DNA from: Mycobacterium sp. BK086
Lineage (GTDB): Bacteria > Actinomycetota > Actinomycetes > Mycobacteriales > Mycobacteriaceae
Assembly: GCA_004362315.1 (NCBI GenBank)
Contig: SNWL01000008.1
Location: 372,001-436,000 of the forward strand
DNA length: 64,000 nt
Reading direction: 5' to 3'
Below the pieces are notes generated by a model, which worked only from the letters and a program-made list of their open reading frames with translations, ran no database searches and was not told the origin of the DNA. A program made the translations under genes and the position numbers. How positions within the stretch are numbered: position 1 is the first letter of the stretch; every line of letters begins with the position of its first letter. Below, piece after piece: positions 28,052 to 36,753 of the stretch.

Positions 28052-28972
28052 ATGTCATCGTCAGCAAAGGACGGTCGCCTAGCTGGACCTCACGACCAAG
28101 ATCTGTCTGTGCGTCGCTGGCTTCAGCTCGGTGTGGCGTCGGCCGGCATGGGTGCGGCGCTGGTCGGCTGGTCTCTGGTTGGGCCCCAGATCGGTGTTGC
28201 GGGCGCCGATAGTGGCGTTGGGTCGTCCTCGTCGGTCTCCTCGTCCAACGGCGGTACCGGAACGGCCAAGCCGCGCGCCCGTGTCGAGACCCGGTCGACG
28301 ACACCCCGCAAGGCGAACCGGACGGATGCGTCGTCGCGGGTGACGTCTCGCTCGAATCGCGTCGCGGTAGCCGAAACCTCCTCGGTCGCAGGCAGGCTCA
28401 CCAGCACGACCACCGTGAATTCACGGGTGGTCACTGCGGCGCAAAACGCTCCCGCGCCGAAGGTGGTCGTGGCGGCGAGTAGGAGTGACCCTCTGGGCGC
28501 GGCCGGAAAATTCCTTACAGAGGCGTTGAAAGAACTCCTCAATCGGAAAACGACACTGAACCCGTTGCAAAAACTGGACGACTTGAGCCCCAAGCAAAAG
28601 AGCTTGTTGGACTTGATCCCGAAAATCCCGGTATCGAAAGAAAACACCACGTGGTACCGGGAAGCGCAAGCACGGGAAGCAGAACGACTGCTGCGAGCCG
28701 ACGCCAACAAACGGCGGATGGCCGAGATAATCCAAAACGGCGTTCGGTTGACTGACAGAAACGGAAGGTCGGTCTACTCGACGGACGGGAAAGTTTTCGT
28801 CCGTTACGCCGTGACGTCGTTCAGCATCGGTCCTAACGGTCGAGTTGACGGTCCGCTTGAGCCCCAACTTTTCACTCTGTCCGACAGAGGGTCGCAGAGG
28901 AACCGGGACGCCATAATTCGGTCTATCCTGAAGCTTGACCCGGCACAGGTGCGGAGCACCTGGCCACGGTAA
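28052..28972 (+). CDS. Secreted/anchored hypothetical protein with lower GC
   Basis: A 306-residue protein from ATG 28052, which follows a GGGGGA ribosome binding site (an in-frame start at 27872 would run through the leader). A hydrophobic segment (about residues 24-50, WLQLGVASAGMGAALVGWSL) preceded by basic residues and followed by GVAGADS acts as export signal. Residues 55-150 are Ser/Thr/Arg-rich and probably disordered; the last ~130 residues are charged and look folded (EAERLLRADANKRRMAEII). Codons in the second half are clearly more A/T-rich than in the neighbours. Not recognised. It is the first gene after tRNA-Tyr. Confidence 0.75.
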   Translation: MSSSAKDGRLAGPHDQDLSVRRWLQLGVASAGMGAALVGWSLVGPQIGVAGADSGVGSSSSVSSSNGGTGTAKPRARVETRSTTPRKANRTDASSRVTSRSNRVAVAETSSVAGRLTSTTTVNSRVVTAAQNAPAPKVVVAASRSDPLGAAGKFLTEALKELLNRKTTLNPLQKLDDLSPKQKSLLDLIPKIPVSKENTTWYREAQAREAERLLRADANKRRMAEIIQNGVRLTDRNGRSVYSTDGKVFVRYAVTSFSIGPNGRVDGPLEPQLFTLSDRGSQRNRDAIIRSILKLDPAQVRSTWPR

Positions 28973-29010
28973 TGCACTCCAAACTGCTTATGCCGCAGTG
29001 TGATTGCGGA

Positions 29011-29742
29011 TCATCCCGCAGAGGCGTCGGACGGCGGCGACCCGATGCGATCTTCGGCATAGCCCGCCGCCTGAGCGGTCATCCCGTTGAATCCGTACGA
29101 CGCGTGCGCGATGCCCGGTTGGCCGCCGGGGGTGCCGTCGCAGATGCTGTCTCCCGCTGCGCACAACTCGAGGAGCTTCGGAGTGTAGCTGGGTCCGATG
29201 ACGAGGTCGGGCGCGTCGTACTGCTTGAGGAACTCAGCCGACGGCGTGCCGAAGAGTGTCACCGCTGTGACATGGCCGGCCACGCTGGCCGGTAGCGGCG
29301 CGGGAGCCACCGATGCGGGAATGCCGGCCGGTGCGTGGTCGGCGGTGACGTATCCGGCGACGACTGCGCCCTGCGAGTAACCGCCGAGCACGATCTTCGT
29401 GCCAGGGCAGTTCGCCGCCGTGGCCGCTACGTGCGCCCCGGCGTTCTTGACACCGTCGATGACCGTCGCGGCGAACGCCTCCCGGTTGGCGAAGTCACTG
29501 CTGGCCGCATAGTCGACGGGGTAGACGTCGAGCGTCCGCGGGCCCAGCTGTGCACGCAACGCATCCACGAACGACTGACCCACTCCGCCGACGCCGGGGG
29601 GCTCGCCGGTGCCCCGCGCAAAGACAACCTCGACGTCGGGGCATGCCGCGGCACTCGCGGACGGAATCGACGTCGAGCTGAGAACCGCACTGGCGGAGAC
29701 GACGGCGGCGGTGATCCGGCCGAGCAGGTGTCGCGGTGCCAT
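29011..29742 (-). CDS. Secreted cutinase-like esterase
   Basis: A 243-residue protein with a signal peptide (cleavage near SASAAACPDV). It is a serine esterase of the cutinase fold: nucleophile in GGYSQGA, catalytic aspartate in AAGDSICDG and histidine in AHASYGFNG, with four cysteines in the expected disulfide positions. Mycobacterial cutinase-like proteins hydrolyse lipid esters outside the cell. Divergent from the secreted-protein gene at 30014. Confidence 0.92.
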   Translation of the reverse strand: MAPRHLLGRITAAVVSASAVLSSTSIPSASAAACPDVEVVFARGTGEPPGVGGVGQSFVDALRAQLGPRTLDVYPVDYAASSDFANREAFAATVIDGVKNAGAHVAATAANCPGTKIVLGGYSQGAVVAGYVTADHAPAGIPASVAPAPLPASVAGHVTAVTLFGTPSAEFLKQYDAPDLVIGPSYTPKLLELCAAGDSICDGTPGGQPGIAHASYGFNGMTAQAAGYAEDRIGSPPSDASAG

Positions 29743-29879
29743 GGAAACCTCCGGTGGGGCTAACGAGATGAGCTGTCACACCGAACTACCCCGGCGTCTG
29801 TCAACGAAACCCCTTTGGAGTCACCAGGCGGCGACTTATTGCTGCTCGCAATGTGTTTGAGACGCACGATCGTCGCACC

Positions 29880-29970
29880 CTTACCTGGCGGATAGCTATT
29901 CCTTCCCTGTCGCAGGAGTAAGTCTGGCTTCTCGGCGATTACGGCAGAACCGCCGAATCGGCAGCATTTC
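29880..29970 (+). promoter_or_regulatory. Cluster-type upstream element, copy C
   Basis: On the plus strand, CTTACC (29880), GGATAG, a CCTTCCCT block, TCTGG (about 29923), CGGCGATTACG (about 29933) and CAGAA (29945-29949) occur with the same order and spacing (within 1-2 bp) as in the promoters of the two biosynthetic operons at 39753-39842 and 50569-50658. A possible -10 (CATTTC, 29965-29970) lies where the other two copies have CTATTT or CTATTG. It points to the gene at 30014. Confidence 0.7.
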
Positions 29971-30013
29971 TTCTCAACGAGCAACACCGAAACGAACCGA
30001 GAAGGAACCCACA

Positions 30014-30328
30014 ATGACCGCATTCAAATACGCAGCCACGATCGTCGGCGCCCTGGCGTTCGTCGCCCTGGCCCCGGCCGTCGCCAATGCGCAGCCAATC
30101 GACAACACCGGCGGTGGCGGCGGCTGCACCTACACCGACAAGGACGGCTACGACGTCCCGATCGACGACGGCCAGGACGTCTTCGTCGACGGCAAGATCG
30201 TGAGCTGCCGCGGCGGAAAGATCGTCGTCACCACCGCGCCGGCCAGCACTGGCGGCACCGTCAAGCCCACCAACCCCTCGAAGATCGGAGTGCTCATCGA
30301 CCTGCCGCGCGCGGCTGCGACCCGCTAA
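30014..30328 (+). CDS. Small secreted protein, probable member of the cluster regulon
   Basis: A 104-residue protein with a signal peptide ending at VANAQPID and an intact ribosome binding site (GAGAAGGAA). The mature part has two cysteines (GGGCTYTD and VSCRGG) that may form a disulfide, and a C-terminal basic tail. No known family. Its importance lies in its promoter, which carries the same long element as the two operons of the 4-aminophenylalanine/nitrosuccinate cluster, although the gene is 3.4 kb away from it. It may be a carrier, protectant or immunity protein for the product; this is inference. Confidence 0.75.
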   Translation: MTAFKYAATIVGALAFVALAPAVANAQPIDNTGGGGGCTYTDKDGYDVPIDDGQDVFVDGKIVSCRGGKIVVTTAPASTGGTVKPTNPSKIGVLIDLPRAAATR

Positions 30329-30344
30329 CCCCGCACAGTCAACC

Positions 30345-30380
30345 TTCGGCCCGTCACCAGGGGAGTGGTGGCGGGCCGAA
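30345..30380 (+). terminator. Strong terminator hairpin
   Basis: A stem of about 15 bp: TTCGGCCCGTCACCA pairs with TGGTGGCGGGCCGAA (one T-G wobble) around the 6-nt loop GGGGAG. It lies 17 bp after the stop of the small secreted protein and isolates it from the kinase gene. Confidence 0.8.
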
Positions 30381-30630
30381 CAACTGTGCCGAGCCCGCAA
30401 CCCGGGCAAAGTTTGAACCACCGCCATCCCGAGGCCGTGTCTTGCCTAATGGGGAGGGGGCCAAACACTGGAGCAATGCCGTAACCCAGTCCACTATGTA
30501 ACTGCGAGCTTCCCGGCGGGGACTGAATATGTAGGCGGCGGCTAACACCAAATACGGCGTCGGCGAGTTCGCGCTCGGTACTTTTGTAGATCGCGAATCG
30601 GACGCATCACATCGGAGGACCATCGGCATT
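30381..30630. other. Intergenic leader of the Kelch kinase gene
   Basis: About 250 bp without a credible gene between the terminator and the kinase start. It is less GC-rich than its surroundings (for example CTAATGGGGAGGGGG, CCACTATGTAACTGCG) and should hold the kinase promoter. The only clear signal is a ribosome binding site, CGGAGGA at 30613-30619. I do not see a copy of the cluster element here. Confidence 0.5.
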
Positions 30631-33600
30631 ATGGCCGGAGAACGTGCGGAGGGCGGAAAGCCCCCGGCTGAGGGGATCGCTGCTGAGCTTGTAGCAGCGG
30701 GTTTTCTGGACGCAGTCGAAGTTGGCCGGGGCGGCGCGGGGATCGTCTACCGGTGCCATCAAACCTCACTTGCGCGCATCGTCGCGATCAAGGTGCTGAT
30801 GTCCGATCTCGACCAGGACAACCGCGAACGCTTCCTGCGTGAGGGCCTGGCCATGGGCAAGCTCTCCGGGCACCCGAACATCGAGAACATCCTGCAGGTC
30901 GGCGTGACCGACACCAACCGGCCCTACATCGTGATGCCCTACCACGAGGCGGGTTCGTTGGCGCAGCGCCTGCACCGCGTCGGCCGGATCGCCTGGCCCG
31001 ACGCCCTGCGCATGGCCGTGAAGTTGTGCGGAGCGTTGGAAACCGCCCACCGGGCAGGCACATTGCACCGTGACATCAAGCCGGGCAACGTGCTCGTCAA
31101 CGATTACGGCGAACCGCAGCTGAGCGATTTCGGCATCGCCCGAATCGTCGGCGGATACGAAACCGCGACCGGGTTTTTCACCGGCACGATCGCCTTCACC
31201 GCGCCCGAAGTGCTGTCCGGAAATCCGCCGACGGCGGTGTCCGACGTGTATTCGCTCGGTGCCACCATCTACGCCCTGATCGCCGGCGCGGCCGCACACG
31301 AGCGCAAGGACGGCGAGGATCTCGTCGCGCACTACCTGCGCATCAGCTCGACGCCCGTGCCCGACATGCGTCCGCAGGGCATCCCGGCCGACGTCTGCGC
31401 CGCCATCGAGAAGGCGATGTCCCTGGACCCGACCGAACGGCATTCGTCCGCGGCGGAGTTCGGCCGCGCGATGCAGTCGGCCCAGCGGCACAACGGGCTG
31501 ATCGCCGATCAGATGGTTCTGAGCGAGGCCACCGGTCAGTCGGCGCCGCCCGCGGACACCGCGGCGATCCAGTTCGCGACGCAGACCGACCTGTCCGAGG
31601 CGGCGTCGCTGTTGGGTGGTCCTCCGGCGTCGGCGCCGCCACCCCCGCCGCCGGTCTCGCCGAGCCTGACCGGCCCGGTCTCGCCGGGCCCGGGTGGGCC
31701 GATCTCGCCGATTCCGCCGCTTCCCCCGGGGCCGATCCCACCGGGCGGATTCGGGCCGTCGACCCCGGAGCCTGACGGGCCGACCAGCATCATCAAGGGA
31801 AAGGCGCAGGATCGTCGATCCCTGCTGTTGATCGGCGCGGCGGCGATCGTGACGCTGATCGTGGTGGCAAGCCTCATCTACTTCGTGTCGTCGCGCGACA
31901 AGGCCCCCGGTGGTGCGGCCGGGCCGGCGACCACCACGAGCCAACCGACGACCGAGGTCCAGGCCGGCTGGAAGCCGATCACCAACGCTCGGGTCGCCCG
32001 CGAGGCGACCGCCACAACCCAGGCCGACGGCACCATCTGGATCTTCGGTGGCCTGGAAAGCGACGGCAGCGTCAGCGGACGTCACGAGGGCTACGACCCC
32101 GCGATCGACAGCTGGAAGGGCGGCGACGATCTTCCAGTCCCGGTCCAGCACGCGATGGCAGTGACGTGGCAGGGCACCCCGTGTGTTCTGGGCGGCTGGC
32201 GGGCCGACGGCGCCAACACGCAGGTGGCGACCGACAAGGTCTGGCGGGTGGTCAACAGTCGCTGGGTCGAACTGCCGCCGCTGTTGCAGCCCCGCGCCGC
32301 GGGCGTGGCAGCGGTGGTCGGTGGCCGCCTGGTGATCACCGGCGGGGTCGGCGCCAACGGCAAGCTGCTCAACACCACCGAGGTGTTCGACGGCACCGTT
32401 TGGAAGCTCGGAGCCGAAATCCCCACGCCGCGAAAGATGTTGGGCGGAGCGTCGGACGACAAGGTCGTTTATGCGGTCGGCGGATCCGACGGGGCCAACG
32501 ATCTGGCTTCGGTCGAAGCCTATGACCCCGTTGCTGATTCGTGGACGGCACTGCCCGCGCTTCCGCAGCCGCGTAGCGATCTCGGCGTCGCGATTGCCGA
32601 CGCCCGCTTGGTCGCCGTCGGTGGCGTTTCTACCGGCCAGGTGCTCAAAACCGTTTCTGTGATGGATCTTTCGGCCAAATCGTGGGCCGGTCTGCCCGAT
32701 ATGAGCACCGCGCGTCACGGCATGGCCGTCGCGGCGGTCGAGAAATCGGTCTACGTGATCGGCGGAGCGACGGCCGCGGGCAACAACCAGGTGACTTCGG
32801 CGGCAGAGACCTTGAAGCTGGCGCCGCGCAAGCTGCAGCCCGCGTCGGCATGGCGCGCGCTGCCGGATGCCCCGACCCCCCGGCTGATGATGGCCTGGAC
32901 CGTGCTCGACGACAAGATCTACATCGCCGGCGGCATGAGCCATGGCGACACCCTTCAGCTGGTCCAGAGCTACGACCCGCAGACCGGTGCGTGGGCGGCC
33001 CAGCCGCCGCTGCCGGTCCCGCTGCACCACGCGACCGCGACGACGTTCCGTGGCGAAATGGTGGTCATCGGCGGCGCCAGCGACGAGCTGGCCAGCGCGT
33101 CGAACAAGGTTTACGCCCTGCGTGGTGGCAACTGGGTGGAGCTACCCAGCCTCACCCACGCCCGCGCGGGCGCCGCGGCTGCGGTCGTCGGAGACAAGCT
33201 CGTGGTCGCCGGCGGCCAGAACCAGAAGCAGTTGGTGGCGCAGACCGAGGTGTTCGACGGCCAGTCCTGGAAGGACGCGGCCGACCTGCCGACCCCGCGC
33301 GAGCACTTGGCCGCCGTGTCGGACGGGACCTACGTCTACACCGTCGGCGGACGATTCCTGTCCGCCGACAAGAACTCCGCGGCGTTCGAGCGGTTCGATC
33401 CGGCGTTCGGGCAGTGGACCAAGCTGGTGGACATGCCGACCCCGCGCGGCAGCTACGGGGCCACGTTCATCGACGGCCGGATCGTTGCCCTCGGTGGCGA
33501 GGAGCCGACGCAGGTGCTGGCCACCGCGGAGATGTACGACATCGCCGAGGGCAAGTGGATATCCCTGCCGCCGATGCCGACGGCGCGCCACGGTGAAGTG

Positions 33601-33699
33601 GTCGCCGCGGTCGGAGACACGGTGTACGCCATCGGCGGTGCGAATCGGCCGACGCATGAGGGTGGGGTCGCGACGGTCGAGGCGCTGGACTTCTCCTAG
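30631..33699 (+). CDS. PknK-like receptor Ser/Thr kinase with 12 extracellular Kelch repeats
   Basis: A 1022-residue protein. Residues 25-290 form a Hanks-type kinase: glycine loop VGRGGAGIVY, Lys54 in VAIKVL, HRDIKPGN with Asp148, DFG at 166-168 and an APE motif (TAPEVL). The kinase text strongly resembles M. tuberculosis PknK, which however carries a MalT-like C-terminus. Here a Pro-rich linker (about 330-387) leads to one transmembrane helix (about 395-420) and then to about 570 residues with 12 Kelch-type repeats of roughly 48 residues (W-x-x-L/P, PTPR, GG-xx, YDP), enough for two six-bladed beta-propellers outside the cell. The gene is convergent with, and 4 bp from, an FHA-LuxR gene, so that protein is a candidate target. 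Confidence 0.92.
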   Translation: MAGERAEGGKPPAEGIAAELVAAGFLDAVEVGRGGAGIVYRCHQTSLARIVAIKVLMSDLDQDNRERFLREGLAMGKLSGHPNIENILQVGVTDTNRPYIVMPYHEAGSLAQRLHRVGRIAWPDALRMAVKLCGALETAHRAGTLHRDIKPGNVLVNDYGEPQLSDFGIARIVGGYETATGFFTGTIAFTAPEVLSGNPPTAVSDVYSLGATIYALIAGAAAHERKDGEDLVAHYLRISSTPVPDMRPQGIPADVCAAIEKAMSLDPTERHSSAAEFGRAMQSAQRHNGLIADQMVLSEATGQSAPPADTAAIQFATQTDLSEAASLLGGPPASAPPPPPPVSPSLTGPVSPGPGGPISPIPPLPPGPIPPGGFGPSTPEPDGPTSIIKGKAQDRRSLLLIGAAAIVTLIVVASLIYFVSSRDKAPGGAAGPATTTSQPTTEVQAGWKPITNARVAREATATTQADGTIWIFGGLESDGSVSGRHEGYDPAIDSWKGGDDLPVPVQHAMAVTWQGTPCVLGGWRADGANTQVATDKVWRVVNSRWVELPPLLQPRAAGVAAVVGGRLVITGGVGANGKLLNTTEVFDGTVWKLGAEIPTPRKMLGGASDDKVVYAVGGSDGANDLASVEAYDPVADSWTALPALPQPRSDLGVAIADARLVAVGGVSTGQVLKTVSVMDLSAKSWAGLPDMSTARHGMAVAAVEKSVYVIGGATAAGNNQVTSAAETLKLAPRKLQPASAWRALPDAPTPRLMMAWTVLDDKIYIAGGMSHGDTLQLVQSYDPQTGAWAAQPPLPVPLHHATATTFRGEMVVIGGASDELASASNKVYALRGGNWVELPSLTHARAGAAAAVVGDKLVVAGGQNQKQLVAQTEVFDGQSWKDAADLPTPREHLAAVSDGTYVYTVGGRFLSADKNSAAFERFDPAFGQWTKLVDMPTPRGSYGATFIDGRIVALGGEEPTQVLATAEMYDIAEGKWISLPPMPTARHGEVVAAVGDTVYAIGGANRPTHEGGVATVEALDFS

Positions 33700-33703
33700 C
33701 GCC

Positions 33704-34327
33704 TTACTGACCAGAACCGTTGTCGCGCAACATGTTCAGCGTGACAGCGCCGCGCCGAATGGCCTCGTTGGCCAAGCGCACCCGGCGCTCGCCCTCGGGA
33801 GGGATCGAGAACTTGTCGTACAGGTTCTGCAGATGCTGTTTGATCGCGGCCTCGGTGACGAAGAGCTCCTGAGCCATCTGCTTCACCGACACCGCCTCGG
33901 GGAACGGATCCCCGGACACCAGCGGGCGGCACAGAACGACGAGGACCTCGAGCTCGCGCGGGGTCAGTCGCGGGGCCGGCTGGGACGGGGCGACAGATAC
34001 CGTGGCTTCACCGATGGTCGCTTCGTCAGTACCCCGCACCTCCCAGAAGACCAACTTGGACTTGCCGATCCGCAACTCGTCGCCCGAGCGCAGGACGCGC
34101 TCGGCGGCAATCTTCTCGCCGTTGATGTAGGTGCCGTTGCGGCTCCCGACATCCCGGATCGACCACGCGTACCCGTGGTTCTCCAAGACGGCGTGCAGGC
34201 GCGAGACGGTCGAGTCGTGGTCGAGTGACACCACGTTCGACGAGGACTTGCCGACCGTTACTCGCTCGCTGCCGAGTGGGATCAGCTGCCGTCCGGAGGG
34301 TTTCCAGACTTCCAGGTGGGAAGGCAT
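33704..34327 (-). CDS. FHA-domain LuxR-type transcriptional regulator
   Basis: A 207-residue protein. Residues about 20-95 are a forkhead-associated domain that binds phosphothreonine (VTVGKSSSNVV, the SRLHAVLE motif and SRNGTYING). Residues about 120-190 are a LuxR/GerE-type helix-turn-helix (RLTPRELEVLVVL, ELFVTEAAIKQHLQNLYDKF). It starts 9 bp after the aminotransferase stop on the same strand, so it is the last gene of operon II and belongs to the cluster. Best inference: it recognises a phosphorylated partner, perhaps the neighbouring kinase, and acts on the shared upstream element. Convergent with the Kelch kinase. Confidence 0.88.
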   Translation of the reverse strand: MPSHLEVWKPSGRQLIPLGSERVTVGKSSSNVVSLDHDSTVSRLHAVLENHGYAWSIRDVGSRNGTYINGEKIAAERVLRSGDELRIGKSKLVFWEVRGTDEATIGEATVSVAPSQPAPRLTPRELEVLVVLCRPLVSGDPFPEAVSVKQMAQELFVTEAAIKQHLQNLYDKFSIPPEGERRVRLANEAIRRGAVTLNMLRDNGSGQ

Positions 34328-34336
34328 GTCGACAGC

Positions 34337-35392
34337 TTATTCGGCGCTGTCGACGAGCCGCATCCAGCCGAACTCGTCCGGTGCGTCGCCGTAGTGGATG
34401 TCCAGCATCGCCTCACGCAACCGCGAGGTGACGGGACCCGCGGTGCCGTCGCCGACCGGCCATTCCCGCTGGCCGGAGACCACGTGGCCGACCGGGACGA
34501 TCGAACGGAAGGTGCCCGAGACGAACGTCTCGGTGATCCGCCCGTCGGCGCAGCTCTGCTCCCATTCGTCGACCGTCAGCGGTTCGGCGGAGACCGGATA
34601 GCCGAGCGAGAGCGCCAGCTGCAGGACCGTGTCACGGGTGATGCCCGCCAACAGTGATCCGCTCAGGGGTGGTGTGCGCACGCACGGTCCGTCGAACGTC
34701 GACTCCACGAAGAACAGGTTGGAACTGCCGGCTTCCTCGATGTAGCGGCGCTCGACCGCGTCGAGCCAGACGACGTCGTCGCAGTCGTTGGCGGCGGCGC
34801 GCCGCTGGGCGACGTAGGCGCCGCCGTAGTTGCCGCCGCACTTGGCTTCCCCGGTGCCGCCCGGTGCAGCCCGGATGTGATCGGTCGCGATCCACAGCTT
34901 TAGCGGCTTTGGCTCTGCGGTGGATGCCGGCCGCGACGGTGTGCCGATCACGGCGAACAGAAACTCCTCGGCGGGGCGGTTGCCCAGGCCCGTCTCGGCC
35001 GCAATCATGAACGGCCGCAGGTACAGACTGTGTCCGCGGGTGGGCGGCACCCAGTCCGCGTCGGTCTGCACCAGCGCCGCCACGGCCGCGACGAAGTCGT
35101 CGACCGGCAGCGTCGGCATGGCCATCCGGCGTGCGGAGTTGTTGAACCGGCGGGCGTGGTCAGTCGGCCGGAACACCGCTCGCTGACCGTCGGGGCGCCA
35201 AAACGCTTTCATCCCTTCGAAAATCGTCTGCCCGTAGTGCAGCGCCATGGTGGCCGGATGCAGGGCCATCGGGGCGAGTGGGCCCAGTTGCGGTTCGTCC
35301 CAGCCCTCCTGCGCCGACCATCGCATGGTCACCATGTGATCGGTGAACACATCGCCGAATCCCGGTGTGGCAAGTGCGGCAACCCTATTCAT
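34337..35392 (-). CDS. Class IV (BCAT-fold) aminotransferase, probable 4-aminophenylpyruvate transaminase
   Basis: A 351-residue PLP enzyme of the IlvE family. It has LHYGQTIFEGMKAF, LYLRPFM, the PLP-lysine block AKCGGNYGGAYVAQ and EEAGSSNLFFV. A start at ATG 35392 overlaps the upstream lyase stop by 4 bp (ATGA), so the long upstream frame extension is not used. In this context the likely job is to aminate 4-aminophenylpyruvate to 4-amino-L-phenylalanine. A plain branched-chain aminotransferase cannot be excluded from sequence alone, and the BCAT family does accept aromatic keto acids. It is not an aminodeoxychorismate lyase type. Confidence 0.85.
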   Translation of the reverse strand: MNRVAALATPGFGDVFTDHMVTMRWSAQEGWDEPQLGPLAPMALHPATMALHYGQTIFEGMKAFWRPDGQRAVFRPTDHARRFNNSARRMAMPTLPVDDFVAAVAALVQTDADWVPPTRGHSLYLRPFMIAAETGLGNRPAEEFLFAVIGTPSRPASTAEPKPLKLWIATDHIRAAPGGTGEAKCGGNYGGAYVAQRRAAANDCDDVVWLDAVERRYIEEAGSSNLFFVESTFDGPCVRTPPLSGSLLAGITRDTVLQLALSLGYPVSAEPLTVDEWEQSCADGRITETFVSGTFRSIVPVGHVVSGQREWPVGDGTAGPVTSRLREAMLDIHYGDAPDEFGWMRLVDSAE

Positions 35393-36753
35393 GAGATCTC
35401 CTTGAAGTGTCTGAGTGCACGGTCGACGAGCGGACCGGAGATCCCGGTGTAGCCGGCCGGATCGAACAGGTCCGCCACGTCTGCGGTCACGCCCTTGTCG
35501 TGCAGGGCGACTGTCAGCAGGTCGGCGACATCGGCGCCGGTTCGCTCCGCGGTCGACGTGACCTCGGCCAGTAGGCGTTTGGCGTTGCCCTTGCCGAGCA
35601 GCGGCGCCAGCACCGCGTTGACGCGTTCGGAGACGATGGCGCCGCGGGTGAGTTGCAGATTCGCGGCCATCTGCTCGGGGACGACCTGCAGTGTTTCGGT
35701 CAGGCGTACGGAGTTGGCGGCCGCGCCGGCAGCGATGCGCAGGCACTCGCGCAGCGGCTGCCACTCGGCATGCCAACCGCCCGAGGACCGTTCGTCTTCG
35801 GCGGCCATGGAACTGAACAGGATTGAGGCGATCGGTGGCAGCTGCCGGGCCGCGGTCGCGACGAGGGTGGCAAAGACCGGATTGTGCTTCTGCGGCATGG
35901 CCGACGACGCGCCCCGGCCGGGTGCGGACTCCTCGGTGACCTCACCGATCTCGGTGCGGCTCAGCACGAGCACATCGGCGGCCAGCTTGCCGAGCGCGCC
36001 GGTGGTGACCATCAGGCTGGCGGCGACATCGGCCAGCGGAGTGCGGATCTGGTGCCAGGGCAGGACCGGCTCGGCCAGCCCGAGGCGCTCGGCCACCAAT
36101 GCCGGCAGGCGCAGCGTGGCATCGGCCGACTCCTGCCCGTACTGGTGATAGGCCGCGAGCGTGCCCGCGGCGCCGCCCATCGACACCGGCAGCGTGTTGC
36201 GGGCCTGGCGCACCCGCTGGACGGCGTCGAGCACCAGGTGTAGCCACGTCGCGGCCTTCAACCCGAAGGTGACCGGCACGGCGTGCTGGGTCAGGGTGCG
36301 CCCGGCCATCGGGGTGTCCCGATGTGTCTCCGCCAGACCGGCCAGCCGGTCGGCGCAGGTGATCAGGTCGTCGGCGATGCGGTCCAGGGTCGCCGCGCAG
36401 AGCAGAGCCAGCGCGGTGTCCAGGATGTCCTGGCTGGTGCTGCCGCGGTGCACGTACTCCGCGGCTTCGGGGTCGACGGACCGGACCGCCGCGGTGAGCT
36501 GCTCGACGAACGCGACGACGGGGTTCGCGGTGTCGCGCACTCCCGCGGCGACCGCCGCGCGGTCGATGTGTGCAGGCGCGGCGGCGGCCCTGATGGCCAC
36601 CGCCGCGCCCGCAGGGATCACGCCTAATTCGGCCTGTGCTTCGGCCAGTGCGACTTCCGTCGCGAGCATGGCGCTCAGCACAGCGTCGTCATCGACCAGA
36701 TCGGCCACGCCCGTCGCCGCCCATGCGGGTGCCAGAATTCCGTAGTCCGTCAT
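35389..36753 (-). CDS. CreD-like lyase of the aspartase/adenylosuccinate lyase superfamily (putative nitrosuccinate lyase)
   Basis: A 454-residue lyase. The superfamily signature is intact (GASSAMPQKHNP at about residues 279-290), as are HRGSTSQDILDTA and TLTQHAVPVTFG, resembling carboxymuconate cycloisomerase and adenylosuccinate lyase. Its gene overlaps the FAD-protein gene by 4 bp (ATGA at the 36753 start). In cremeomycin and fosfazinomycin clusters, CreD-type lyases of this superfamily are paired with CreE/FzmM flavoproteins and split nitrosuccinate into fumarate and nitrous acid. That pairing is the basis for the call; purine or protocatechuate roles are less likely in this operon. Start at ATG 36753 (MTDYGILAPAW). 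Confidence 0.8.
   Translation of the reverse strand: MTDYGILAPAWAATGVADLVDDDAVLSAMLATEVALAEAQAELGVIPAGAAVAIRAAAAPAHIDRAAVAAGVRDTANPVVAFVEQLTAAVRSVDPEAAEYVHRGSTSQDILDTALALLCAATLDRIADDLITCADRLAGLAETHRDTPMAGRTLTQHAVPVTFGLKAATWLHLVLDAVQRVRQARNTLPVSMGGAAGTLAAYHQYGQESADATLRLPALVAERLGLAEPVLPWHQIRTPLADVAASLMVTTGALGKLAADVLVLSRTEIGEVTEESAPGRGASSAMPQKHNPVFATLVATAARQLPPIASILFSSMAAEDERSSGGWHAEWQPLRECLRIAAGAAANSVRLTETLQVVPEQMAANLQLTRGAIVSERVNAVLAPLLGKGNAKRLLAEVTSTAERTGADVADLLTVALHDKGVTADVADLFDPAGYTGISGPLVDRALRHFKEIS

Noticed and set aside
27723..30013. Integrated element (prophage or ICE) at tRNA-Tyr
   Set aside because: No integrase, excisionase or duplicated tRNA 3' end could be found within the window.
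34337..35392. Aminodeoxychorismate lyase (PabC) for the class IV aminotransferase
   Set aside because: Length and the motifs LHYGQTIFEGMKAF and AKCGGNY are those of branched-chain aminotransferases, not of the shorter PabC.
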